DNA of 64,000 bases, taken from assembly GCA_039969155.1 (NCBI GenBank), contig JBDVOJ010000053.1:62001-126000 (forward strand), in the 5' to 3' direction. The notes beneath the pieces were generated by a model, which worked only from the letters and a program-made list of their open reading frames with translations, was not told the origin of the DNA and did not search any database. The stretch's first letter is position 1; every line of letters begins with the position of its first letter. Position numbers and translations under genes: made by a program. The stretch is from GCA-002733465 sp039969155 (lineage in GTDB: Bacteria > Pseudomonadota > Gammaproteobacteria > Enterobacterales > Kangiellaceae). Below are positions 25,710 through 35,666 of this stretch, in pieces.

Positions 25710-27296
25710 TTAAATACCTTGCGAAGTCAAGTAGTCTTCGTATTTACCTTCGAAATGAGTGATCCCTTCAGGTTTCATATCTAATACGCGCGTTGCTAAT
25801 GACGATACAAATTCTCGGTCATGAGATACGAAGATAAGTGTTCCTTCATAATGCTCCAAAGCCAGATTCAACGCTTCGATTGATTCCATATCCATGTGGT
25901 TAGTCGGCTCATCCATCACTAAAATATTCGGTCGTTGCTGCATTAACTTTCCAAACATCATGCGGCCTTTTTCACCACCAGATAGCTTAGTCACTGACTT
26001 CTTAATATCGTCTTGTGAAAATAACATTCGACCTAACACACCACGAATGGCTTGCTCATCATCACCTTCGCGTCGATATTGATTCATCCACTCATAAACC
26101 GAAATATCTTCAGCAAAGTCTTCATTATGGTCTTGGCCGTAATAACCAATTGAAACATTCTCAGACCACTTAACCTCACCCGCTTTTGCTGGCATTTCAC
26201 CGATTAAGGTTTTTAAGAAAGTGGTTTTACCAACACCGTTTTGACCGATAATCGCAACTTTTTCGCCAACTTCTAACATTAGACTAAAGTCTTTAAATAA
26301 CAACTCGTCATAACCATTAGCAATATTTTCTAATTCCAAAGCGAGACGGAATAATTTTTTATCTTGCGGGAACCGAATAAACGGGCTAACACGACTAGAG
26401 GCTTTAACTTCTGCCAATTCGATTTTTTCCAGTCGTTTAGCACGTGAAGTAGCTTGCTTTGCTTTTGAAGCATTGGCAGAGAAACGACTCACAAAGGTTT
26501 GTAATTCCGCCATTTGGGCTTTCTTTTTAGCATTTTCACTCAGCAGCTTCTCGCGCGCTTGAGTGGCCGCCATCATATATTCGTCATAGTTACCTGGGAA
26601 TAAATTGATTTCGCCATAGTCCAAATCAGCCATATGCGTACACACACTATTTAAGAAATGACGATCATGCGAGATGATAATCATGGTGCACTGTTTTTGC
26701 TTGAGAATATCTTCTAACCAGCGAATAGAGTTGATGTCCAAGTTATTGGTTGGCTCATCCAGTAACATAATATCTGGGTCGGCAAACAGCACTTGGGCAA
26801 GTAATACACGTAATTTCCAGCCAGGCGCTACTTCACTCATTAATCCAAAATGCTGCTCAGTAGGAATGTCGAGACCTAGCAATAGTTCACCTGCGCGTGA
26901 TTCAGCCGTATAACCATCCATTTCAGCAAATTGAGTTTCTAAGTCAGCAACCAACATGCCCTCTTCTTCACTCATTTCAGGTAACGAGTAAATTCTGTCA
27001 CGCTCTTTTTTAACTTCCCACAGTTCTTTATGACCCATAATCACGGTATCAACGACGCTAAATTCTTCAAAGGCAAACTGATCTTGACCTAATACCCCAA
27101 TTCTATCGTGAGGATCAGTCATAACCTGACCTTGGCTCGGTTCGAGCTTGTCAGATAAGATCTTCATAAAAGTTGATTTTCCGCAGCCATTTGCGCCAAT
27201 CAAACCGTAGCGATTACCCTCTCCAAATTTAATAGAAATGTTCTCGAAAAGCGGTTTTGCACCAAACTGCATGGTGATATTTGCGGTAGAAATCAA
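25710..27296 (-). CDS. ybiT: ABC-F ribosome-associated ATPase YbiT
   Basis: 528 residues with two ATPase domains and no membrane segments. Walker A motifs are GLIGANGCGKST and AIIGQNGVGKTT; Walker B/DEPTN blocks are LLDEPTNNLD and VMDEPTNHMD. The ABC-F linker helix is at ~240-300. The N-terminal sequence NITMQFGAKPLFENISIKFGEGNRYGLIG matches YbiT rather than EttA or Uup. The start is TTG, with AGG upstream. ABC-F proteins act on the ribosomal E site; YbiT is linked to translation under stress. Confidence 0.93.
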   Translation of the reverse strand: MISTANITMQFGAKPLFENISIKFGEGNRYGLIGANGCGKSTFMKILSDKLEPSQGQVMTDPHDRIGVLGQDQFAFEEFSVVDTVIMGHKELWEVKKERDRIYSLPEMSEEEGMLVADLETQFAEMDGYTAESRAGELLLGLDIPTEQHFGLMSEVAPGWKLRVLLAQVLFADPDIMLLDEPTNNLDINSIRWLEDILKQKQCTMIIISHDRHFLNSVCTHMADLDYGEINLFPGNYDEYMMAATQAREKLLSENAKKKAQMAELQTFVSRFSANASKAKQATSRAKRLEKIELAEVKASSRVSPFIRFPQDKKLFRLALELENIANGYDELLFKDFSLMLEVGEKVAIIGQNGVGKTTFLKTLIGEMPAKAGEVKWSENVSIGYYGQDHNEDFAEDISVYEWMNQYRREGDDEQAIRGVLGRMLFSQDDIKKSVTKLSGGEKGRMMFGKLMQQRPNILVMDEPTNHMDMESIEALNLALEHYEGTLIFVSHDREFVSSLATRVLDMKPEGITHFEGKYEDYLTSQGI

Positions 27297-27426
27297 TTGT
27301 TTTGCCTGCTGTAAAAAGAGTTAAAAATTAAATTTTTAGGGTTTAAGTTGCCACTGGAAGTCCAGCGCGGGCGCGCATTCTATCTTAATTTGTATAAGAA
27401 GTAATCAAAGAAGGCCAAATTTTTAA

Positions 27427-27466
27427 TTGACTTAAGCCTATCAGTGTATCAATATAATAATACACT
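27427..27466 (+). promoter_or_regulatory. Probable promoter and GntR operator of the ABC operon
   Basis: Inverted repeat AGTGTAT (27443-27449), ten bases, ATACACT (27460-27466). The spacer contains TATAAT (27453-27458), so a bound repressor would cover the -10 element. TTGACT lies at 27427-27432 but 20 bases away, longer than ideal. The ATG of the GntR gene follows 20 bases later. YtrA-type regulators of Bacillus are remembered to use AGTGTA/TACACT-type arms, which fits autoregulation. Confidence 0.6.
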
Positions 27467-27486
27467 ATAACAAAACACATTAAAAT

Positions 27487-27909
27487 ATGACCAATCACGA
27501 TCAATCAAATAGTGCGGATCTGGTGGAGCTATTCGCTCTCAATACCAGTTCCGGTATTCCAATTTATCGCCAACTGGTCGATCAAATCAAGCAAGCTATT
27601 CAAATGGAATTGCTACTGACTGATCAAAAACTTCCGTCTGTAAGACAACTCGCCAAAGCGCTACAAATCAACCCGATGACCATTTCTAAAGCATTTGCAC
27701 AGTTAGAGTTAGAAAAGGTATTGATTCGAAAGCGCGGTGTGGGAATGCTGGTTTCTGAACAAAAGGAGCACTCAGAAGTGCCAACAAAAGTAATTCAATC
27801 CCTACAAACATTTATTAAATTATCAAGAGAGGCTCAATTAAACGATGAAGCCGTAATGAATCTGGTCCAACGAGCCCTCTCAGTCAAAGTAAAAGGTATT
27901 AATTCATGA
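27487..27909 (+). CDS. GntR family regulator, YtrA subfamily
   Basis: 140 residues. The winged helix reads GIPIYRQLVDQIKQAIQ, LPSVRQLAKALQINPMTISKAFAQLE, KRGVGMLV. A short C-terminal helical tail without a large effector domain is the YtrA hallmark. Its stop overlaps the start of the ABC ATPase gene by four bases. Such regulators typically repress their own ABC operon and respond to cell-envelope stress; the signal here is unknown. Confidence 0.9.
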   Translation: MTNHDQSNSADLVELFALNTSSGIPIYRQLVDQIKQAIQMELLLTDQKLPSVRQLAKALQINPMTISKAFAQLELEKVLIRKRGVGMLVSEQKEHSEVPTKVIQSLQTFIKLSREAQLNDEAVMNLVQRALSVKVKGINS

Positions 27910-28790
27910 ATCAAACCGTACTCGAACTTGAAAAGGTCAGTAAAACTTACTCAGATAAACAAGTTCTAAAATCTCTATCCGCCAAAATCGAAGAAGGTCA
28001 AATAATTGGGCTTGTTGGTCGTAATGGTGCGGGAAAAACTACATTGCTCGAATCAATCATGGGCTTGAAGTCTATTGAGCAAGGAAGAATATTAATCTGG
28101 CAACAACAACTTGGAGAACTCAGTGAGAGTCAAAAGCAACAAATCGGATTTGTTCCACAAGATGGTATTGGCTTTGAATGGATGAAAGTGGCCGACTACT
28201 TAAACTATTTTGGAGGCTTTTTTAAGAGTTGGAGCCAAAATTATTCAGAGCAATTAGTCAACCGATGGAAGATTAACAAGAGTCAGCGAATTGCAAACCT
28301 TTCTGGTGGCCAACAGCAGATATTACAAGTTATTCAAGCTCTATCTATACAACCAAAGCTGTTAATCTTGGATGAACCGGTTGCACATCTGGATCCGAAT
28401 ATGAGGCGTCAGTTTTTAGCCGAACTAGTAGATCTGACTTGTGAGTTTGGTACCACAATCGTTTTTTCTACTCATATCATTTCCGATCTAGAAAGAGTGG
28501 CTAGCCATATTGCCCTTTTAGAAAACGGCCAAATAGACTATTACTGCGAGCTAGAAGAATTAAAACAACATGCGGCCCACATTAGTTTTAGTGGCCAGCT
28601 TAGTGAAAGACGAGAGTATCCTGAACTGATTAATTGGACAGAGTCAGGTAACGGCACTAACGCGATACTCGCTCGCCCAGCTAAACACCTATTACAACAA
28701 TTGAAGCAGAGGGTTAATACTGAACTAACTGTTACTCCTATCTCACTTGAAGATTGGTATTTAGAGGTGACCAATGAATCAAATTCCTAA
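27906..28790 (+). CDS. ABC transporter ATP-binding protein
   Basis: 294 residues. Walker A is GLVGRNGAGKTT, the Q-loop region is GFVPQDG, the ABC signature is ANLSGGQQQ, Walker B is LLILDEPVAHLD, and the H-loop His is in VFSTHI. It overlaps the GntR gene (ATGA-type junction) and the permease gene (17 bases), so the three are translated together. It is expected to energise the following permease; substrate unknown, with antimicrobial or lipid export common for YtrA-controlled transporters. Confidence 0.93.
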   Translation: MNQTVLELEKVSKTYSDKQVLKSLSAKIEEGQIIGLVGRNGAGKTTLLESIMGLKSIEQGRILIWQQQLGELSESQKQQIGFVPQDGIGFEWMKVADYLNYFGGFFKSWSQNYSEQLVNRWKINKSQRIANLSGGQQQILQVIQALSIQPKLLILDEPVAHLDPNMRRQFLAELVDLTCEFGTTIVFSTHIISDLERVASHIALLENGQIDYYCELEELKQHAAHISFSGQLSERREYPELINWTESGNGTNAILARPAKHLLQQLKQRVNTELTVTPISLEDWYLEVTNESNS

Positions 28791-30093
28791 AACTTTACTC
28801 ATTCTCTTGAAACAAGAATGGATTACTGTCGGTGTTTATTGCATAGCGACTATTTTGTTTATGTTGATCATCTTTACAGGTGAGCCAGAGCTTTCTGCTG
28901 AGGGGTTAAGTGGTCACCAAAGTGTCACTCTGATGCTGATTACCATGCTCAGTACTTTCATTGGGCTCTATCTGGGCAGTGGCTTCCTAAGGTTAAAACA
29001 GAGTTTTTTGTGGCTGACTTTACCAAGCTACAGACACACGCTAATCAGTAGCTTGGTCCTAGCCGCATTGTTCTATGGTGTGATTCAGTATGTCGCTATG
29101 TCCTACGCCCTGTGGAGCTTGCCAATAGCCCTACTTGCCCCACCCGCTATCACTTTGCTGGCCGCACAAGCAGTAATAGGAAAAAACCTAATCATGAAAG
29201 TCATTCTCCCTATTTCACCATTTGTGTTATTTCAGTTAACTCAATTTAATATAGACCTTCTAGTTATACTCTGTTTGCTATTGGTGCTTACTTGCTTAGC
29301 TGTTTTTATGAACTACTCAAACGATAAGATTGAAAATGAATCGACACTTGGACTTATGTCGGGCGATTTAGAAAAGCAAATTCAAAACAGTGGCCTGCAG
29401 AAAATTAACTATCGAATTGGCGACTTTTTTCAAAAGCTTGGTGCCAAAAACTTGTCAACCAACCTTAATGTCGCTCTGATGAGACCAAATAATCGTTTTG
29501 GGATCTCTTCAGTCATTGGAACAGTCGCAGTGTTACTATTTTTCCACGCTGTGGGCGAAGCAAATTTTGAGGCAGAGGGTTTAGCCGCGCTATTAATGAT
29601 ATCAGTATTAATCGGTGTGTTTTTGGAACTTAAGCTATTGGCCAAACAATGCAAACCTTTCGCGCATCTCTATTCAGCGGATACTCATTGGGATTTCAAA
29701 CAACGCATAATCACAACATTGCAGAAATTCATGATGATACAAGCACTCTCGTACATCCTGATTCTTATGCTTTTGAATATTTTTTTAGAGGGTTTTGTTG
29801 AGATTGAGCTGGCTTCACGGTATATATTGTCAGTGACATTGGTGGGATTAATTTTTCTTCCAGCCTTTCTCTGCTTAAATTGGTTTTCGATTAATATCAA
29901 ATTACTCGCGGTGATAATATCCTACGCTACACTATCGGTTTCCCTATGTGGCTGGTTCTATAACTACCATTCTATGAGTAGTTTATATTTACAAATGGTT
30001 GCGACGATTTTGCTATTAATTTTAGTGCAGTGGTTGGCAAAAGCTTGGTGGAAGAGGCAGCCAATCGAATACTTTTTTCGAGCACATGGATAG
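28774..30093 (+). CDS. ABC transporter permease, multispanning
   Basis: 439 residues with about ten hydrophobic helices arranged in two halves around a soluble loop at ~185-235 (NKD-rich, IQNSGLQKINYRIGDFF). No peptidase-like or large extracytoplasmic domain. It resembles ABC-2-type permeases in layout, but no specific family was recognised. It is coupled to the upstream ATPase gene. Last gene of the operon. Confidence 0.75.
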   Translation: MNQIPKTLLILLKQEWITVGVYCIATILFMLIIFTGEPELSAEGLSGHQSVTLMLITMLSTFIGLYLGSGFLRLKQSFLWLTLPSYRHTLISSLVLAALFYGVIQYVAMSYALWSLPIALLAPPAITLLAAQAVIGKNLIMKVILPISPFVLFQLTQFNIDLLVILCLLLVLTCLAVFMNYSNDKIENESTLGLMSGDLEKQIQNSGLQKINYRIGDFFQKLGAKNLSTNLNVALMRPNNRFGISSVIGTVAVLLFFHAVGEANFEAEGLAALLMISVLIGVFLELKLLAKQCKPFAHLYSADTHWDFKQRIITTLQKFMMIQALSYILILMLLNIFLEGFVEIELASRYILSVTLVGLIFLPAFLCLNWFSINIKLLAVIISYATLSVSLCGWFYNYHSMSSLYLQMVATILLLILVQWLAKAWWKRQPIEYFFRAHG

Positions 30094-30167
30094 TTTCTTT
30101 TAGAGAATACTTTGTACTCGCAATAGAAACAGACAACAATCAGGAAACAAAATGGTGCAAACTAACG

Positions 30168-32120
30168 CTAGAAATACTCGCTTATTTTAGAATGCTTCAA
30201 TAAATCTGCAAGCTCCTGAGCAGGTTTAGGTTTTGCAAAAAAATACCCCTGGGCGAACTCACAGCCCAGCTCTAACAACTTATCATACTGTTCCTGGATC
30301 TCTACACCTTCAATGATCAATTCTTTATCCAATTTATTCGCTAGCAAGAGCGTACTCATCACTAAGGCTTCATCTTGATAATCGCTCACGATGTTCTGAA
30401 CAAAAGCCCTATCAAGTTTAATATAATCGAAATTAAGCCTTTTGATATAAGCTAGTGAACTCATACCTGTACCAAAATCGTCAATCGAAAGTTTTATACC
30501 AACATCTTTTAATTGATTAAATATTCGCTCAGTCGTCTCTATTCCGACCATTGTCGCGCTCTCAGTTAGTTCAAACTCTATTAGTTCCGGTGGTACGTCA
30601 TAGCTTACTAATAACTCTTTTAGAGTAGTAACCAACAAAGGATCCATCAGATTATATGGAGAGATATTTACTGAGACTATTAGCCTGATATTATTATCTA
30701 ACCATTGTCGACACTGAACAATGGATAGTTTTAAGATTTGGCGAGTAAATAGCTGAACGAAAGAGCTTTGTTCGATAATACCGATAAAAGAATTCGGATA
30801 GAGCAAACCCTCGTTTGGATGTTGCCACCTTACAAGTGCTTCGACTCCAAAAATTTGCTTACTCTTTAAATGAAATTTTGGTTGATAATGAAGAACAAAC
30901 TGATTGTCCGTTAGGGCTTGGTGCAACTGTCCACTTAAATTAACTTTGAGTATTGAAGTTGCATCCAAATTTCGACTGAATTCTACGTATCCTAACCTTT
31001 GTTGTTTAGCGTGGTACATTGCTACATCAGCAGCAGAGAATAACTGATTAAAACTACTACCATCTCGAGGGTGATGAGAAATACCAATACTTACGGTTAT
31101 TTCAAACTGCGTTTCATTTATTAAAACTGGTCGTCGGCAAATCTCTAACAATTTCTGCGCTATGCTTTCAACTTCCTTCTGTTCTATTCCCTCGCACCAA
31201 ACGATAAATTCATCACCACCATATCTAAAAGTACGGGAACCTCTAGGTGCCGCATTCGAAATTCTTGTAGCTACTTCTTTTAGTAAACGATCACCTATTC
31301 GATGCCCCATTGTATCATTAATTTCTTTAAACTTATTTAAGTCTATCAGTATTAGGGAAGCCTTTACATTGTTCTCCGCGCCCTGCTTGATTTTGGAGTC
31401 AGCTCCATGTTTTTCAAAATAGTTACTCACTATATCATGCAAGTTATAACGATTAGGGAGGTCGGTGAGCATATCATAATTGGCTAAATATTTTAGCCTT
31501 ATATTCCCCTTTACAAAGCGCTTCGTAATAAGAGAGGAAACTGTTAGAGCCAGCCAAACTGCTAGCCAAAAGATTATCAGCGCACTAACAGAAAAACGTT
31601 TTAGAAAAAAGTCAAGCGTACGCTCTTTGGAGTGAAGTGATTGAATTAATAAATAATTATAATTTGAATGCTTTTCTATCACCCAAAAATATTGCAAGCC
31701 ATTGTTCTCCACAAGCCCGTGACCAGATCCCGTTTGTGTGTGGGAAAAGTAATCGGAAAGCCAATTGTCATTCCTCAAACCATCAAGAATATTGTAAACC
31801 CTTCCGTTGAACTGCAGTTCAAAATGCACCAAATTCTCACTTAATTTTAATTGAATGGTTGACTTAAACTTTGAAATATTTAGCTCATCTTTCCCTTCGG
31901 GGCGATATTCAAAAGACAGCCTAGAAAGTACATCTGACATAGTATTAGCTTGAGCCAAAAGCGTTTCCTGCTCAATGGACTCTCCCACATCAATAGATAG
32001 TTGGTAGGCTACCTTTGTCAGTAACAATAAAACGACGGTGACTAAGGCTATCGAGGCCCACAGCAATTGTTTACGTAGGTCAGCATCAAGGTTAACAGAT
32101 TGTTTACCTATTTTTTCCAT
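30168..32120 (-). CDS. GGDEF-EAL bifunctional c-di-GMP enzyme, membrane-anchored
   Basis: 650 residues. The first membrane helix is at ~18-38 (LLWASIALVTVVLLLLTKVAY), a periplasmic sensor of ~130 residues follows, and the second helix is at ~177-196. The GGDEF domain has an intact GGDEF (FRYGGDEFIVW). The EAL domain has VEALVRWQHP, ELTESATM and DDFGTGMSSLAYIKRL, so the phosphodiesterase residues are kept. No RxxD inhibitory site precedes GGDEF (the region reads APRGSRTFRY). Either activity is possible. The small DUF2892 gene lies six bases upstream on the same strand. Confidence 0.92.
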   Translation of the reverse strand: MEKIGKQSVNLDADLRKQLLWASIALVTVVLLLLTKVAYQLSIDVGESIEQETLLAQANTMSDVLSRLSFEYRPEGKDELNISKFKSTIQLKLSENLVHFELQFNGRVYNILDGLRNDNWLSDYFSHTQTGSGHGLVENNGLQYFWVIEKHSNYNYLLIQSLHSKERTLDFFLKRFSVSALIIFWLAVWLALTVSSLITKRFVKGNIRLKYLANYDMLTDLPNRYNLHDIVSNYFEKHGADSKIKQGAENNVKASLILIDLNKFKEINDTMGHRIGDRLLKEVATRISNAAPRGSRTFRYGGDEFIVWCEGIEQKEVESIAQKLLEICRRPVLINETQFEITVSIGISHHPRDGSSFNQLFSAADVAMYHAKQQRLGYVEFSRNLDATSILKVNLSGQLHQALTDNQFVLHYQPKFHLKSKQIFGVEALVRWQHPNEGLLYPNSFIGIIEQSSFVQLFTRQILKLSIVQCRQWLDNNIRLIVSVNISPYNLMDPLLVTTLKELLVSYDVPPELIEFELTESATMVGIETTERIFNQLKDVGIKLSIDDFGTGMSSLAYIKRLNFDYIKLDRAFVQNIVSDYQDEALVMSTLLLANKLDKELIIEGVEIQEQYDKLLELGCEFAQGYFFAKPKPAQELADLLKHSKISEYF

Positions 32121-32126
32121 CCAATC

Positions 32127-32351
32127 TTATGATTTGGATTTACATGTGGTGATATTGGCCAATTGATATACTGGACACCACCCAATAACAAATGATATCA
32201 AGTTTAACGCGCCAAAAACCCAGATTGCCCATAACAGTAGCATGTCTCCAATATCCTCGTAGTAGAGAAATGAATATACAAAGAATACCAGACTAACAAT
32301 ACCTCTGAGCCATCTGTCTAAGGAACTTAGATTAACTTTAGGTAGATTCAC
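32127..32351 (-). CDS. DUF2892 family small membrane protein
   Basis: 74 residues with two helices and the family ending GWCPVYQLANITTCK (typically CP-x-Y-x-L-x-x-I-x-T-C in these proteins). It lies six bases before the GGDEF-EAL gene, so the two are probably co-transcribed. DUF2892 domains also form the membrane part of YgaP rhodaneses; no independent function is known. Confidence 0.8.
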   Translation of the reverse strand: MNLPKVNLSSLDRWLRGIVSLVFFVYSFLYYEDIGDMLLLWAIWVFGALNLISFVIGWCPVYQLANITTCKSKS

Positions 32352-32512
32352 TATTTTTCACCTTTATAGATAGACTCCTTCATTTTCAGTATAGTCCAGT
32401 TTTAAAAGGATTGTGGCTTTAAAAAGTACAATCTTTTGGTCGGCCCAACCTTCTTTTCTCGCTAATTAATGTATAATTCATACAAATTCAAATTAAGACC
32501 ACTTTTCAAATC

Positions 32513-33235
32513 ATGTCAAAGGTTGACCTAAACGCTTTAGAACTGTGCTTTGCTTGCGAAGGCATCAAAAACTCATTTGAGAGCTTATATCATTCGCTAG
32601 GTTTTATCACCGCTATGGCATCTAGCCCAGAGGCCGTTCAGCCCTCAGAATGGATAGAACAGCTAGTTACTTCGGGCAAAAAAACACCCGATTTTGAAAA
32701 TGAAGATCAAGTCAAAGTATTCACTAGTAACTTAATCACTTGGTGGGATCAATGCAATCAACTATTTGATCAAGGTGGTACCATCCAATTGCCTGTAGCT
32801 TTGAGACTTGATGACGACAATAAACCGAATCAAGAACTTAAAGAATTTTCAGCAGGATATCTTGATGGATTTGACTGGTTGCTAAACACTTGGCAAGCAT
32901 TGTTGCCAGAAGAAAACCACGAAGCTCACCGAACTCTATCAGTCTTAAATTTTATGCTCGCTCGCTTCCTCGATGAAGAAAAAATGACTAAGGCTGAACC
33001 AGAACTTTGCAAACAACTTCCTGATAACGCCGGCTGTCTAAAAGTTTTACCTAATCTTATTTCGGGAGTGGGAATGTTGGGTAAAGATATTTCTTTGGAC
33101 GAAATAGAAAATATGCCTCTACATCCAGAAGAACCAAGCGTAGAACCTTTTACCAACATCACCAGAAGTGTCGGTCGAAATGATCCCTGCCCGTGTGGCA
33201 GTGGTAAGAAATTTAAGAAGTGTTGTTTACACTAA
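32513..33235 (+). CDS. UPF0149 (YecA/YgfB-like) protein with C-terminal SEC-C zinc motif
   Basis: 240 residues. The helical UPF0149 body has FSAGYLDGFDWLL as its conserved signature. The C-terminus is VGRNDPCPCGSGKKFKKCC, the SEC-C metal-binding motif also found in SecA. Its last nine bases overlap the 3' end of ruvB on the other strand, so the two transcripts converge. Function of the family is unclear. Confidence 0.88.
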   Translation: MSKVDLNALELCFACEGIKNSFESLYHSLGFITAMASSPEAVQPSEWIEQLVTSGKKTPDFENEDQVKVFTSNLITWWDQCNQLFDQGGTIQLPVALRLDDDNKPNQELKEFSAGYLDGFDWLLNTWQALLPEENHEAHRTLSVLNFMLARFLDEEKMTKAEPELCKQLPDNAGCLKVLPNLISGVGMLGKDISLDEIENMPLHPEEPSVEPFTNITRSVGRNDPCPCGSGKKFKKCCLH

Positions 33236-34252
33236 TTTAAAATCTTCATCCGCCACCGACTTCAATCCAAAATGCCGATAGGCCGATTGAGTGGCGACTC
33301 GGCCTTGCGGTGTGCGATGAATATAGCCCTGCTGAATTAAGAAAGGTTCTAACACATCTTCAATGGTATCGCGTTCTTCACTAATAGCAGCGGCTAAAGA
33401 ATTTAGTCCTACCGGTCCACCGTCAAACTTTTCGATAATCGCCAACAATAATTTGCGATCCATATTATCAAAACCTTGATTATCGACGTCGAGCAGATTA
33501 AGCGCAAGATCAGATATATTTTGGGTGATAGCACCATCGGATTTAACTTCGGCGTAATCTCTTACTCGGCGCAATAGTCTATTGGCTATTCTTGGTGTTC
33601 CACGTGAGCGTTTGGCAATTTCATTGGCACCATTTTGGTCAATTGGCAGACCAACAATTCGAGCAGAACGTTCGACGATTGATGTGAGATCCTTAATGTC
33701 GTAAAACTCTAACCGCTGTACGATGCCAAATCGATCTCTTAGGGGGGAAGTTAGTAATCCCGCTCTAGTAGTCGCACCAACTAATGTAAAAGGAGGCAAG
33801 TCGAGTTTTATCGAACGTGCGGCAGGTCCTTCACCAATCATAATATCCAGTTGATAATCTTCCATAGCTGGATAAAGAATTTCTTCAACCACCGGACTCA
33901 AACGATGAATTTCATCAATAAACAACACATCGTTTTCTTCAAGATTAGTCAGTAATGCCGCTAAATCGCCTGCTTTTTCTAAAACCGGTCCAGAAGTATG
34001 CCTAATATTCACCCCCATTTCGGTTGCAATAATATTAGCTAGCGTTGTCTTCCCGAGACCTGGAGGTCCAAAAATTAACACATGATCGAGTGCATCTTGG
34101 CGTTTGCGCGCCGCCTGAAAGGCGATATCCATCTGCTCTCTGACCTTTTGCTGACCCACATAATCCTTAAGAGTTTTTGGTCTAATCGCACGATCAATCT
34201 GCTCTTCGGAGCCCTGGTTAGTTGCGCTGATGATGCGATCGGTTTCAATCAT
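33227..34252 (-). CDS. ruvB: Holliday junction branch migration helicase RuvB
   Basis: 341 residues. The AAA+ motor has Walker A GPPGLGKTTLANI, Walker B LFIDEIHRL and sensor GATTRAG, and a C-terminal winged helix (ALGY-like IQQGYIHRTPQGR). It drives branch migration with RuvA. ruvB normally follows ruvA directly; here ruvA is 5.7 kb away, with adhC, fghA, norR and a small operon in between, so ruvB needs its own promoter in 34253-34495. Confidence 0.98.
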   Translation of the reverse strand: MIETDRIISATNQGSEEQIDRAIRPKTLKDYVGQQKVREQMDIAFQAARKRQDALDHVLIFGPPGLGKTTLANIIATEMGVNIRHTSGPVLEKAGDLAALLTNLEENDVLFIDEIHRLSPVVEEILYPAMEDYQLDIMIGEGPAARSIKLDLPPFTLVGATTRAGLLTSPLRDRFGIVQRLEFYDIKDLTSIVERSARIVGLPIDQNGANEIAKRSRGTPRIANRLLRRVRDYAEVKSDGAITQNISDLALNLLDVDNQGFDNMDRKLLLAIIEKFDGGPVGLNSLAAAISEERDTIEDVLEPFLIQQGYIHRTPQGRVATQSAYRHFGLKSVADEDFKLV

Positions 34253-34495
34253 AGAGATAAAGTGACTATAGGTGTTTATGTAAGTAGTATTTTACCCACA
34301 AACCGGCACTGAGTGAAAGTACAATTGTGAGTTATTGCTAATTACAGAGGCTGTCACTTTGCCAAGGTACAGGTTGAGAATCAGCTTCAACGACAAATTC
34401 AAGGCTCCAATCATTAGCTAAATGCGTATATAATCCACTGATATTGATAAGAAAACCTCTCGTAAGTCACTAGCCATACCAATCTAGGAGCAAAG

Positions 34496-35608
34496 ATGGA
34501 AACTAAAGCCGCCGTCGCTTTTCAAGCTGGAAAGCAACTTTCAATCGAAACGGTTGATCTGCAAGGGCCACAAGCTGGCGAATGTTTAATTGAGATCAAA
34601 GCCACCGGAGTTTGCCACACCGACGAATTTACTCGTTCAGGTGACGACCCAGAAGGACTTTTTCCTGCCATCTTAGGCCATGAAGGTGCAGGTATTGTTA
34701 GAGAGGTCGGCAAAGGTGTCACTTCCCTAAAACCCGGCGATCATGTGATTCCACTCTATACGCCTGAATGTCGCCAATGTGAATATTGTCTCTCGGGCAA
34801 AACGAACCTTTGCCAAGCGATTAGAGAAACCCAAGGAAAAGGCTTATTGCCAGACGGAACAACTCGCTTTTCAATTAATGGCGAACCGATTCATCACTAT
34901 ATGGGTTGCTCAACTTTTTCCAACTTTACTGTCGTTCCTGAAATAGCATTAGCAAAAATTCATCCGGACGCACCCTTCGATAAAGTTTGTTATATCGGCT
35001 GTGGTGTCACCACTGGAATTGGCGCAGTAATCAATACCGCAAAAGTAAAACCGGGTGACAACGTGATTGTTTTTGGCCTTGGTGGGATAGGACTGAATGT
35101 TTTGCAAGGTGCTCGTTTAGTTGGCGCTAATATGATTGTCGGTGTGGATACCAATCCTGAAAGAATTGAAATCGCTAAGAAGTTTGGAATGACTCATTTT
35201 GTTAATCCGAATGAAGTGGAAGGCGATCTAGTCCCATACTTAGTCGACCTGACCAAAGGTGGTGCCGACCATACTTTCGAATGTATCGGTAACGTCAATG
35301 TGATGCGAGATGCACTAGAGTGCTGTCATAAAGGCTGGGGCGAAAGTACCATTATTGGTGTCGCTGGTGCTGGACAAGAAATATCGACTCGTCCCTTTCA
35401 ATTGGTCACCGGCCGAGTTTGGCGTGGAACTGCCTTCGGTGGTGCGAAAGGCCGAACCGATGTACCCAAAATTGTTGAATGGTATATGGATGGCAAAATC
35501 AATATTGATGATTTGATCACCCACAAAATGCCACTACAAGATATCAACAAAGCGTTTGATTTAATGCATGCTGGGAAAAGCATTCGCAGCGTTGTAGAGT
35601 TTGACTGA
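34496..35608 (+). CDS. adhC: S-(hydroxymethyl)glutathione dehydrogenase / class III alcohol dehydrogenase
   Basis: 370 residues. The catalytic zinc ligand region is GVCHTDEFTRSG with GHEGAGIV. Structural zinc cysteines lie in PECRQCEYCLSGKTNLC, and the NAD-binding GLGGIGLNV is present. The class III enzyme oxidises the glutathione-formaldehyde adduct and, in many organisms, reduces S-nitrosoglutathione. AGGAG lies seven bases before the ATG. It is followed 231 bases later by fghA, the next step of formaldehyde oxidation. The nearby norR makes the nitrosoglutathione role also plausible. Confidence 0.96.
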   Translation: METKAAVAFQAGKQLSIETVDLQGPQAGECLIEIKATGVCHTDEFTRSGDDPEGLFPAILGHEGAGIVREVGKGVTSLKPGDHVIPLYTPECRQCEYCLSGKTNLCQAIRETQGKGLLPDGTTRFSINGEPIHHYMGCSTFSNFTVVPEIALAKIHPDAPFDKVCYIGCGVTTGIGAVINTAKVKPGDNVIVFGLGGIGLNVLQGARLVGANMIVGVDTNPERIEIAKKFGMTHFVNPNEVEGDLVPYLVDLTKGGADHTFECIGNVNVMRDALECCHKGWGESTIIGVAGAGQEISTRPFQLVTGRVWRGTAFGGAKGRTDVPKIVEWYMDGKINIDDLITHKMPLQDINKAFDLMHAGKSIRSVVEFD

Positions 35609-35666
35609 ACTATAAAAAATCAAAACACTAAAACATGTTCAAAACAGAAACACATTAAAGACACTC

